Source: Candidatus Heimdallarchaeota archaeon (GTDB taxonomy: Archaea > Asgardarchaeota > Heimdallarchaeia > Heimdallarchaeales > Kariarchaeaceae). Taken from it: 5,995 nt of DNA. Position 1 is the stretch's first letter. Each line of letters starts with the position of its first letter. Positions 1 to 5,995 of this stretch are shown piece by piece. The stretch covers positions 3,316-9,310 of the forward strand of contig JALUTL010000318.1 in NCBI GenBank assembly GCA_027016475.1, given 5' to 3'. Below the pieces are notes generated by a model. The model was not told where the DNA came from and did not search any database. It was given only the letters and a program-made list of their open reading frames with translations. Position numbers and translations under genes: made by a program.

Positions 1-417
1 GTCCCCTCTTCCAAAAAAAGAAATAGTCCCTCTTTGCTCACCTACAAAAATTTTCGGAATGTCAGTTTCATCCATCAGCACTATCACAGATTTGAACGTG
101 GCGGAACGATTCGATTCCTCTGAAAGCAATTTCAAAATGCCTTTCCAACCAACTGTTTGATAGACAAAGGAACTGTATGGGCCAGGAAACCCTCCCAACC
201 CATGCACTACAATCCCTGAATCCTCTATCACAAATGATCCTTCAAGCACGGAACGCAAGGTCGTCGCACTTTGCACCGCTACTTGTTCTATTGTGTCAGC
301 CTGAATCTCTGCATATTTCTGATTGATATGGGACAATCGTATAGGGAGTTCTGTAAGGGCAGAGGCCATCTCTTGGAACTTATGCACATTTGAGGTAACA
401 AAAGCCAATTCTTGCAC
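1..417 (-). CDS. rdgB: XTP/dITP diphosphatase (HAM1/RdgB family), C-terminus cut by window edge
   Basis: The family hydrolyses non-canonical purine NTPs (ITP, dITP, XTP) to the monophosphate and pyrophosphate, keeping deaminated bases out of nucleic acids; it is cytosolic and usually a dimer. The 139 visible codons run without a stop to the window edge. Family hallmarks in order: FVTSNVHKF (residues 6-14; the T-x-N-x-x-K nucleotide-binding start), YAEIQADT (35-42), then EQVA (44-47), EDSG (65-68; the acidic Asp 66 matches the catalytic/metal-binding position), GFPGPYSSFVYQTVG (76-90), GILKLL (93-98), and SVIV followed by the F-x-G strand near the edge. Archaeal members have about 185-190 residues, so roughly 50 are missing, including the GFGYDPIF and SHR motifs. 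An in-frame TGA lies at 426-424, and no ATG precedes the conserved N-terminus, so translation must start at GTG (417) or TTG (408). I chose GTG because it gives the usual length of the first beta strand. The first ATG (369) would remove the binding motif. It is transcribed divergently from the membrane-protein gene. Confidence 0.93.
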   Translation of the reverse strand, partial: MQELAFVTSNVHKFQEMASALTELPIRLSHINQKYAEIQADTIEQVAVQSATTLRSVLEGSFVIEDSGIVVHGLGGFPGPYSSFVYQTVGWKGILKLLSEESNRSATFKSVIVLMDETDIPKIFVGEQRGTISFFGRGD

Positions 418-506
418 AAACTTTCAAGATTGTACCACAATTAAGCCCATCGAAACGAATCTGTTTTGTTCGTCTGCTGTGACCAATTACTTGCAATAGT
501 ATGGAA

Positions 507-527
507 AAATCAATTTGCAATTGATTT
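507..527. repeat. Perfect 21-bp palindrome (9-bp arms, 3-base spacer) in a divergent intergenic region
   Basis: The left arm AAATCAATT (507-515) and the right arm AATTGATTT (519-527) are exact reverse complements around the spacer TGC. The element lies between two divergent genes, 72 bases upstream of the start at 600 and 90 bases upstream of the start at 417. This size and symmetry fit an operator for a dimeric helix-turn-helix regulator, which could act on either gene. The arms are AT-rich, so chance in an AT-rich spacer is a real alternative. A short RNA hairpin is also possible, but no gene ends here, so a terminator role is unlikely. Confidence 0.55.
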
Positions 528-587
528 CGTTCATTTTCATCTAATGATTCAAGAATCCTTTTATCTTCTTTTGAAGAACGAATATTT

Positions 588-592
588 GAGGT
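588..592 (+). promoter_or_regulatory. Shine-Dalgarno-like site for the 4-TM protein
   Basis: GAGGT is complementary to the usual 3' end of archaeal 16S rRNA and lies seven bases before the ATG at 600, a normal spacing. It supports that start: the in-frame stretch upstream offers no other ATG, GTG or TTG before a TGA (at about 522-524). Confidence 0.5.
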
Positions 593-599
593 AAACACA

Positions 600-998
600 A
601 TGGGAACATTTGGAACTGTACTTGGATCCATATTGGGCGTTGGTGGCCTAATTATTACCATTTGGGCCACTTGGGTATTGACAGACAACTTCTTGGGGTT
701 CCTCTTATTTCCCTTATTCGGAATTATTGGAGGAATTGCCTTAGGTGCATTGAATTCACGAAAAGCCAAGACTCAAGTGAAATACAAAAATGAATACGTG
801 TTCTACGCCACAGCTTCTTTTATTGCAATCATCGGTTTGGCCGTCTACTTCCTGATGTTCGCTTTGGGTGCTGTAGAAGCAAAGGTGGTTGATCCTTCAA
901 CATTCAATGCACAGACAATCATCATCGGATCAGCAATTGCAAGCATCTCCATGATATTCGGGTTTGGATTGGTTGTAGCAAACGCCATCGATCAATGA
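600..998 (+). CDS. Small four-helix membrane protein of unknown function
   Basis: I do not recognise the family. The 132-residue product is strongly hydrophobic, with four probable transmembrane segments at about residues 5-27, 32-51, 67-90 and 105-128. The only strongly basic loop (residues 53-63, with an RKAK cluster) lies between helices 2 and 3. By the positive-inside rule it is cytoplasmic, placing both termini inside. Helices 1 and 2 are glycine-rich (for example FGIIGGIALGALNS at 40-53), suggesting tight helix packing. There is no cysteine, and I see no obvious polar or charged catalytic residues within the membrane. The start is supported by GAGGT seven bases upstream. The gene is followed by 88 bases and then serS on the same strand, which may or may not share its transcript. 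Membrane location is well supported; any more specific role (small transporter, channel subunit or scaffold) would be guesswork. Confidence 0.8.
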   Translation: MGTFGTVLGSILGVGGLIITIWATWVLTDNFLGFLLFPLFGIIGGIALGALNSRKAKTQVKYKNEYVFYATASFIAIIGLAVYFLMFALGAVEAKVVDPSTFNAQTIIIGSAIASISMIFGFGLVVANAIDQ

Positions 999-1021
999 AC
1001 ATTATAAGCCCACCAATTCTT

Positions 1022-1031
1022 CTTTAATTTA
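1022..1031 (+). promoter_or_regulatory. Possible TATA box for serS
   Basis: The AT-rich stretch CTTTAATTTA lies in the 88-base gap before serS, about 56 bases ahead of its ATG. With the usual archaeal spacing of about 25 bases to the transcription start, transcripts would begin near 1052-1056 and carry a leader of about 30 bases. A weak AGGTG at 1068-1072 lies 14 bases from the ATG, which is long for a ribosome-binding site. This is a pattern match only; read-through from the upstream membrane-protein gene remains possible. Confidence 0.3.
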
Positions 1032-1086
1032 GTGATTCACCAACAAAAGGTTTTTAGGAGTCAAAACAGGTGCTTCAAACGTCCCA

Positions 1087-2370
1087 ATGATCGATCCAAA
1101 GCTGATCCGCGAAAATCCGGAATTTGTCAAGGAAAATCTGGCCATACGCAAGAACGACGACTATTTGAAAATGGTTGACGAATTTCTGGAAAAAGATGCA
1201 AAATGGCGGGAATTGACCAAAGAAGTGGAAAACCTCAGAAAGGAACGTAACCAATTTGCCAAAAAAATTCCTAAGTTGACAGGGGATGAAAAAACCGCCG
1301 CCCTTGAAACCATGAAGAAAATCAAAGATGATTTAGGAACTAAGGAAGCAGAACTAGAAAATGTCGCCGAAAGACGTCAATGGCTTCTGGACAGAATTCC
1401 AAATCTACTGCACGACAGTGTGCCTTATGGTGAAAGTGATGAAGACAACGTAGTCATACGCACTTGGGGCAACAAACCTGAGTTCCAATTCCAGCCAAGA
1501 GACCACCATGAACTGATGGAAATTCTGGACATCTGCGACATAGAAAGAGCAAGAAAGGTGTCCGGCGCAAGGTTTTACTACCTCAAAAATGAGGCTACAA
1601 TCCTGGAGCTTGCGCTAATCCAATATGCGTTGGAACTCCTGCAAAAGGAAGGGTTCCAGCTCTTTACAACTCCGACATTGGTTAGAAGGGATGCTCTATA
1701 CGGTACTGGCTTTCTCCCGACTGGTGAAGAGGACATCTACACCATAAAGGATGAAGACCTACACCTGATCGGTACAAGTGAAGTCGCGCTCGGCGCCTAC
1801 CATATGAATGAAACCCTCCTTGAAAGTGAATTGCCGAAAAACTATTGCGGAATTTCAAGCTGTTTCAGAACAGAAGCATCAGCAACAACCAAGGATGACA
1901 AGGGCATCTTCAGGGTTCATGAATTCAAGAAGGTTGAAATGTTCAAGTTTGTGCATCCAGACACATCATGGAATGAACAGGAAAAAATGATTGACATTGC
2001 TGAAAAGGTGTTTCAAGGACTTGGCATTCATTACCAAGTCGTAAACATATGCACAGGAGACATCGGCGCTGTGGCTGCAAGAAAATATGACATTGAAGCA
2101 TGGCTTCCAGGCCAAAGAAGATACCGTGAGGTGGTCTCATGCTCAAACTGTACCGACTATCAAGCAAGACGGCTCAATGTGAAATACCGTGAAAAGGAAG
2201 GAAGCCCTGTCAAAGGATTTGTCCATACTCTGAACTCAACAGCAATTGCTACGGTAAGGGCCATCATTGCAATATTGGAAAACTATCAGCAGGAAGATGG
2301 TACAGTAATCATTCCAGAACCACTGAGAAAATACACCGGATTTGACAAGATCATTCCGAAAAAAACTTAG
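1087..2370 (+). CDS. serS: Seryl-tRNA synthetase (class II, standard type)
   Basis: It charges tRNA(Ser), and tRNA(Sec) where present, with serine using ATP, in the cytosol. The 427-residue product is full length for the standard enzyme; it is not the divergent, longer methanogen type. The start MIDPKLIREN is typical of the family. Residues about 28-105 form the charged antiparallel coiled-coil arm that grips the long variable arm of tRNA(Ser). The class II catalytic core follows: motif 1 around residues 178-200 with Pro 196; the serine-binding loop TSE (230-232); motif 2 FRTEA (260-264) with the downstream FRVHEF (275-280) and Glu 284; the SCSNCTDYQARR stretch (351-362); and motif 3 with Arg 391 and ILENYQ (396-401). 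In motif 3 the glycines common in bacterial enzymes (GxGxxxGR) are replaced by STAIATVR, which I believe is an archaeal-style variant. The catalytic Arg is kept, so the enzyme should be active. The stop codon is one base from that of the convergent VIT-VWA gene. Confidence 0.98.
   Translation: MIDPKLIRENPEFVKENLAIRKNDDYLKMVDEFLEKDAKWRELTKEVENLRKERNQFAKKIPKLTGDEKTAALETMKKIKDDLGTKEAELENVAERRQWLLDRIPNLLHDSVPYGESDEDNVVIRTWGNKPEFQFQPRDHHELMEILDICDIERARKVSGARFYYLKNEATILELALIQYALELLQKEGFQLFTTPTLVRRDALYGTGFLPTGEEDIYTIKDEDLHLIGTSEVALGAYHMNETLLESELPKNYCGISSCFRTEASATTKDDKGIFRVHEFKKVEMFKFVHPDTSWNEQEKMIDIAEKVFQGLGIHYQVVNICTGDIGAVAARKYDIEAWLPGQRRYREVVSCSNCTDYQARRLNVKYREKEGSPVKGFVHTLNSTAIATVRAIIAILENYQQEDGTVIIPEPLRKYTGFDKIIPKKT
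2359..2365 (-). terminator. Candidate poly-T terminator for the VIT-VWA gene, inside the serS 3' end
   Basis: On the minus strand a run of seven T begins seven bases after the VIT-VWA stop codon. Archaeal intrinsic termination depends mainly on such U-tracts, without an obligatory hairpin. The same bases encode the penultimate lysines of SerRS (AAA AAA), so if functional the tract is embedded in the opposite gene. The opposite strand has only a pyrimidine-rich CTCTTCTCTTCCTT tract (2376-2389) after the serS stop as a possible counterpart. Confidence 0.45.
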
Positions 2371-2371
2371 G

Positions 2372-4225
2372 CTACGCTCTTCTCTTCCTTATTACAACTG
2401 GTATACCAATCAAGGCAACTGCAAAAATCAAGAAATTATATGGTAATGCTGCCTCTTGAACAACCGATGATGCAACCTCGTTTACTACTGTAGCAGCAGA
2501 TGATTGTATATAACTCTGTAGTTGTGAACTTACCAGCATAGAACCTGTAGTCGTTTCCTTTATCTCCTCAAGCGCAGTCAGAATGATTGCGGTAAATTCA
2601 GGTACCAATATGCCGTACGTTTTTGCTGTTGACACAATTTCTGCCTTGATCGTCGGATTTGGATCACTCTCATACTGCCTCACCAATGACATGATTTTCT
2701 GAAGAACCCATAACTTAAGAACATGCTTTTGATTTAGGTCTCCTGTTCCGGCACTTTTGTCCACATGGTGCTTAGTATCTTCAACAAAAAAGTCAACGGA
2801 AATCGTGACACTGCTCTGATACAATCCTGTAATCACAATCTCGCTTCCATTGGTAAGTTTGGTGTAGTCATCTCTCAAGTTCATGTTCTTTTGAAGAACC
2901 TCTCCAGCAAATGATATCAAAATGCTGTTGATGGTCGGAACTGTAACTTGATCGAACAACGCCAAAATTGCGTCCTTTGCTTCCTGATCCGTTTCAGCAC
3001 GGACATATACACCATTGTTGTCCAAGGCTATCCCCTTCATCAGTTCGACGTCTGCATCCCCCATCGCAACAGTGGATATGGATACCTTCAAGGGATTGTT
3101 TTCCTTCACAAATGTTCTGATTTCGTTCGGATCAGTGATTTCCCCAGCAGTAGGCTCACCATCTGAAAGAACGATCATGAGCTTCTGGTCGGTTGAGTTG
3201 AAGAACTGCAAAAGTGACTCCTTGACACCTCCGTGGAAGTTCGTACCTCCATCAGCCTGCAAACTTGAAACATAGGTCTTTGCCTCTCCGATAGTCGCCG
3301 AAGTTGCAGTAACCAGCTCATTCTTAAATTTCTTTACTGATGATTCATATGCAACTATGTTGAACTTGTCGTTTTCTCCTAACGTATCAAGAATTGAAAG
3401 AAGGGCCCCCTTGGCCTGATTGATCCTTTCACCGGACATAGATCCTGAAACGTCTATTGTAAAGACAATCTGTCTTTTGACCGTTCCACCACTGGTCTCA
3501 ATTACAGGAGCAAGGTAATAGGCAAACACATTGGTTGTACCATTCCCATACGTCAGCAATTCTGCCCCCACCGAATATTTTTGAGTTATATAGGTGATTG
3601 ACAGCCTCTCCTGATCCAAGATCACCTGATCTGCAACTGTGTAGTGATACTCCCGGTCACCTTCCACAAGATTCCCTGTTGCTTTTCCGTCAACTTTGAA
3701 CCCTATCAAGTCAACAGAGCTGGACTTGATCCGAAGATCAACGTTCAGATTGATGGGATAGCTGACAAAGTCATCACGAAGGAGGTTCAGAACATAGCTG
3801 CCTCTATTCCTTTGCAAATATCCCTCAAAAAACACGTTGATCACTATGCTCTCTGAAGTCGGGTTGTTCACATTGATCTGAAACCTGTCACTGTAGATCA
3901 GCACAAGAGCGCCAACAACCTTCTGCTCAACTGTTTCGTTGTAGATTTCCTTGGCCTCACTCACTTCTTCGATTCTCCCCCACAAAGTGAAATTGGACGT
4001 GACAATCGAAATGTTGCTCAGGAACAGTCCATTGCTTCGAGGAAAGAGCAGTGGTAAGTCTTCAGTATCTGATGGGATGGATATGATGTAGGTCATGTTC
4101 GCATAGTTGTCCACAACCACTCCGGCAATCTTTACATCTAAGGTACTTGATTGGGCTGAAGCGGCAGGAATTCCTCCAAGAAGGAAAAATACAATTAACA
4201 TGGTTGAAATGGTTTTTTGTATCAT
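2372..4225 (-). CDS. Exported VIT-VWA protein, inter-alpha-trypsin inhibitor heavy chain-like, with C-terminal membrane anchor
   Basis: The 617-residue protein is probably a cell-surface, metal-dependent adhesion or protein-binding factor; its partner is unknown. A signal peptide covers residues 1-24 (Lys 4, hydrophobic core 8-20, likely cleavage after the ASA at 22-24). The VIT domain spans about 28-160, with the family signatures LWGRIEEVSEAKEIY (81-95), VGALVLIYSDRFQINV (104-119) and EGYLQRNRGSY (134-144). The VWA domain spans about 251-430 with a complete MIDAS: DVSGS (Asp 258, Ser 260, Ser 262), Thr 328 in GGTN, and Asp 355 in LSDGEP. A further region (about 430-555) contains LKLWVLQKIMSLVRQY (503-518) and KTYGILVPEFTAIIL (535-549), matching the segment after VWA in ITI heavy chains. 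A Ser/Ala/Val-rich linker leads to one hydrophobic segment (about 595-612) and the tail RKRRA. There is no cysteine, and there are seven N-glycosylation sequons (N43, 71, 78, 96, 228, 343, 459), all before the anchor. Domain assignment is firm; the biological role is inferred. Confidence 0.93.
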   Translation of the reverse strand: MIQKTISTMLIVFFLLGGIPAASAQSSTLDVKIAGVVVDNYANMTYIISIPSDTEDLPLLFPRSNGLFLSNISIVTSNFTLWGRIEEVSEAKEIYNETVEQKVVGALVLIYSDRFQINVNNPTSESIVINVFFEGYLQRNRGSYVLNLLRDDFVSYPINLNVDLRIKSSSVDLIGFKVDGKATGNLVEGDREYHYTVADQVILDQERLSITYITQKYSVGAELLTYGNGTTNVFAYYLAPVIETSGGTVKRQIVFTIDVSGSMSGERINQAKGALLSILDTLGENDKFNIVAYESSVKKFKNELVTATSATIGEAKTYVSSLQADGGTNFHGGVKESLLQFFNSTDQKLMIVLSDGEPTAGEITDPNEIRTFVKENNPLKVSISTVAMGDADVELMKGIALDNNGVYVRAETDQEAKDAILALFDQVTVPTINSILISFAGEVLQKNMNLRDDYTKLTNGSEIVITGLYQSSVTISVDFFVEDTKHHVDKSAGTGDLNQKHVLKLWVLQKIMSLVRQYESDPNPTIKAEIVSTAKTYGILVPEFTAIILTALEEIKETTTGSMLVSSQLQSYIQSSAATVVNEVASSVVQEAALPYNFLIFAVALIGIPVVIRKRRA

Positions 4226-4255
4226 TTTACCGTCTTCAATTATATCTGCATAAAA

Positions 4256-4268
4256 CTATATAACTTTG
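4256..4268 (-). promoter_or_regulatory. TATA box with BRE-like element for the VIT-VWA gene
   Basis: Read on the minus strand, CAAAGTTATATAG gives a BRE-like purine-rich element followed by TTATATAG, a good archaeal TATA box. It is centred about 35 bases before the ATG, so transcription would start about ten bases upstream of the coding region and give a nearly leaderless mRNA. No Shine-Dalgarno sequence is needed or clearly present (the leader reads TTGAAGACGGTAAA before the ATG). Confidence 0.5.
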
Positions 4269-4374
4269 ACGGGCACAACTCTCTCCCTGTCACAGAAATC
4301 ACCTTAATCAATTTTTTCCAAAAAACCCTTTTGCCATCGCTATGCATAAGAATTTCCTCTTGCTTTGAAGATAG

Positions 4375-5995
4375 ATGCAACCGTTCGAGGAGAATGCAAT
4401 CTTTAATCTCTTTTCCCAAATAGATCAGCAGCACAGCAGGCTGTACTCTGATTACCATGTCTTCCTCGAATCCTCCCTGTCCGAAATATGGGGAACATAC
4501 ATCTCCAAAATCTTCCCCCACCTGATCGCAATGACCGACATCATCCTTCTCCTCTATCAGAGATACCATGACGAACTGCAACTGATCAAGGAAAACGGCA
4601 ATGTCAATGACGAGATTGCAGATCAAATTTCGGAAAAAACCATGAACTCAATTACAACTCTGGCGGAAATGATCTTTCTCCTGTTCATCTACAACAACTT
4701 CCTCACTGAAGGAATATTCGACTTCAAATCAGAAGTGGATCCCAATTCACGAATCAAGGTCATCAATTTGGTTCACTCACTGTTCGACCTGTTCTTCGAT
4801 CCTGTACTGGATCTCAACAAGACACAGTCCCTTTCAGCACTGTCAAAACAGGCACTTCATGTCCTGAAGTACGAAGGAATGATGCCACTCGTTGAAGGTA
4901 CCCTGATAATCAACCCTGAAAACGTTCTCGAACTGCTCAACGGATGGATACAGTTCGGCGACTTCCAGAAAAACGGATTGCTCAAAATCCTGACCAAGGT
5001 TTCGGAATCTTGGTGGTGGGCAGATCCGTTGGCAAGCTACCACCTCTCCAATCAAGCAGAACGCCACTTCATGAAAATCCATGAGATCATTTCAAAATAC
5101 CCCAACTTTGAATATACTGAACGACTCTCCACAATAGGGTCAGTCGAAATACTGACCGCACGGGCACTGTCCTACTACTACCTTGCTGAACACCATCTGA
5201 ACGTCGCAATCAGTGCACTGGAAGTGGCTGACTATATAACAACCTCAGAATTCTTGGAAAAGGCCCTTGACTTTGCCGACCTCTCCTTGGAAAACATCAA
5301 CAACTCAGGCTTTTTCGAGGAAAAGGTGGAGCTTATCGAAAAATTCGAGGAACTGAGGAAGACCATCTCATCCTTCCTCGACTTCCTTCATCTCCCCATC
5401 GCCGTCAACACCGTCCTTGACAGGTACTCCAGAAAATCCCCCGAACTAAGCCTTCAGCAGATCGTGACTGGTGAAACAATCGTTGAAGTTGTCAAGTCAA
5501 AGGGAAAATCCACACTCTTTGATCTTGTGTTCCTTTTCAGCCTTTCATTCTCCCAAGGAAAACTGCTTGCAGGAAAAAGAACTCCCCCTTCAGTGCACAG
5601 GAAGGAAATACTCCGGGTCTTTGAAGACTACATCATCTCGTCAATGAGAAAATACCACATACTGCTCGAAGAATCGTCCGACAGGAATCCATTCCATTCG
5701 CAAATAAACCAACTGACTGAACTCTACCATGTCGCCCTGTTCATTCCAAGCGAAGTGGAAAAACGATCCTCATTCATCAGATTCTGCAAATCATTGCTCA
5801 AATTTGCCAAAAGCCAGAAGTTTGAACACCATTCCAAGGAACTCTCCGATTCCGACATCTTCAAGGCCCTCCTTTTCCAAATCAAATCATTCAACCTCCT
5901 CGACGACAGCTTCGAAATTACCCAAAAAGATGAGTTTGAACACACCCCCATTCTCAAGGAAACACGGCTCAACTCCCTGACCAAAATCTTACTCC
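4375..5995 (+). CDS. Large helical protein of unknown function, C-terminus beyond the window
   Basis: The frame stays open for 540 codons to the window edge, with protein-like composition throughout, so it is a real gene although its stop is not visible. I do not recognise the family. ATG 4375 directly follows an in-frame TAG (4372-4374), so translation cannot start earlier; the next in-frame ATG (residue 53) would shorten it. There is no signal peptide or clear transmembrane helix, so it is probably cytosolic. It reads as mostly alpha-helical, with amphipathic Leu/Phe-rich segments (for example 93-110, 128-142, 260-310, 380-398). Residues about 257-307 look like a TPR-like helical hairpin (LSYYYLAEHHLNVAISALEV, then FLEKALDFADLSLENI). 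A triple tryptophan sits at 213-215, and there is a single cysteine (471). No nucleotide-binding, nuclease or metal-binding motif is visible. A weak TATA-like TATGCATAAG lies at 4341-4350, consistent with a short leader. The gene is divergent from the VIT-VWA gene across 149 bases. Codons favour C endings (TTC, ATC, CTC), unlike the HAM1 gene. Confidence 0.88.
   Translation, partial: MQPFEENAIFNLFSQIDQQHSRLYSDYHVFLESSLSEIWGTYISKIFPHLIAMTDIILLLYQRYHDELQLIKENGNVNDEIADQISEKTMNSITTLAEMIFLLFIYNNFLTEGIFDFKSEVDPNSRIKVINLVHSLFDLFFDPVLDLNKTQSLSALSKQALHVLKYEGMMPLVEGTLIINPENVLELLNGWIQFGDFQKNGLLKILTKVSESWWWADPLASYHLSNQAERHFMKIHEIISKYPNFEYTERLSTIGSVEILTARALSYYYLAEHHLNVAISALEVADYITTSEFLEKALDFADLSLENINNSGFFEEKVELIEKFEELRKTISSFLDFLHLPIAVNTVLDRYSRKSPELSLQQIVTGETIVEVVKSKGKSTLFDLVFLFSLSFSQGKLLAGKRTPPSVHRKEILRVFEDYIISSMRKYHILLEESSDRNPFHSQINQLTELYHVALFIPSEVEKRSSFIRFCKSLLKFAKSQKFEHHSKELSDSDIFKALLFQIKSFNLLDDSFEITQKDEFEHTPILKETRLNSLTKILL

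Noticed and set aside
510..524. ITIH-type Asp-Pro site for hyaluronan attachment in the VIT-VWA protein (residues 521-522)
   Set aside because: These numbers are protein residues. The context ESDPNPT lacks the DPHFII-like sequence of animal heavy chains and lies upstream of the terminal segment, so attachment chemistry cannot be claimed.
380..769. A 129-codon minus-strand frame across the 418-599 gap and the 4-TM gene
   Set aside because: It is antisense to a clear membrane-protein gene; its proline/lysine-rich start is the reverse reading of hydrophobic codons, and its end overlaps the HAM1 gene in another frame. No family resemblance or ribosome-binding site was seen.
1943..2167. Short frames on both strands inside serS (also 1808-1990)
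   Set aside because: They lie wholly within the confident SerRS gene in other frames and have no independent support.
2948..3275. Plus-strand frames opposite the VWA domain (also 3644-3856)
   Set aside because: They are antisense shadows of the VIT-VWA gene with no family resemblance.
4312..4325. T6-CC-A6 as a hairpin terminator
   Set aside because: No gene ends here: both neighbours start from this gap. A two-base loop is also too tight for a stable hairpin, so it is noted only as a symmetric tract.
4240..4626. A 128-codon minus-strand frame upstream of the VIT-VWA gene
   Set aside because: It lies over the divergent promoter and antisense to the start of the large plus-strand gene; its composition fits a shadow frame.
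5724..5984. Two overlapping frames on opposite strands near the right edge, and a minus-strand frame at 4843-5082
   Set aside because: They lie within the long plus-strand frame that is continuous from 4375 and are explained as shadows of it.

Overview
The window looks like chromosomal DNA from an archaeon of moderate GC content. I judge this from the archaeal character of the seryl-tRNA synthetase, the archaeal-type HAM1/RdgB protein, a TATA/BRE-like promoter with a very short leader, and poly-T rather than hairpin termination. A secreted VIT plus von Willebrand A protein with a C-terminal membrane anchor fits an Asgard-type archaeon, but that finer placement is inference and is not shown by the sequence.

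Layout from left to right: (1) 1-417, minus strand: the N-terminal three quarters of a HAM1/RdgB inosine/xanthosine triphosphate pyrophosphatase, cut by the left edge. Its start is not ATG. (2) 418-599: a divergent intergenic region with a perfect 21-bp palindrome and a Shine-Dalgarno-like site. (3) 600-998, plus strand: a small four-helix membrane protein of unknown function. (4) 1087-2370, plus strand: a complete seryl-tRNA synthetase. (5) 2372-4225, minus strand: a 617-residue exported VIT-VWA protein resembling inter-alpha-trypsin inhibitor heavy chains, with signal peptide, intact MIDAS and C-terminal membrane anchor. Its stop lies one base from the serS stop. (6) 4226-4374: a second divergent promoter region. 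(7) 4375 to the right edge, plus strand: at least 540 residues of a cytosolic, mostly helical protein I do not recognise, open at the window end.

The genes do not form one pathway. The HAM1 protein (nucleotide-pool cleaning) and SerRS (translation) are housekeeping genes. The parts with possible new biology are the surface VIT-VWA protein and the large unknown protein transcribed divergently from it. No tRNA, rRNA, CRISPR array, transposase, phage or defence gene was recognised.
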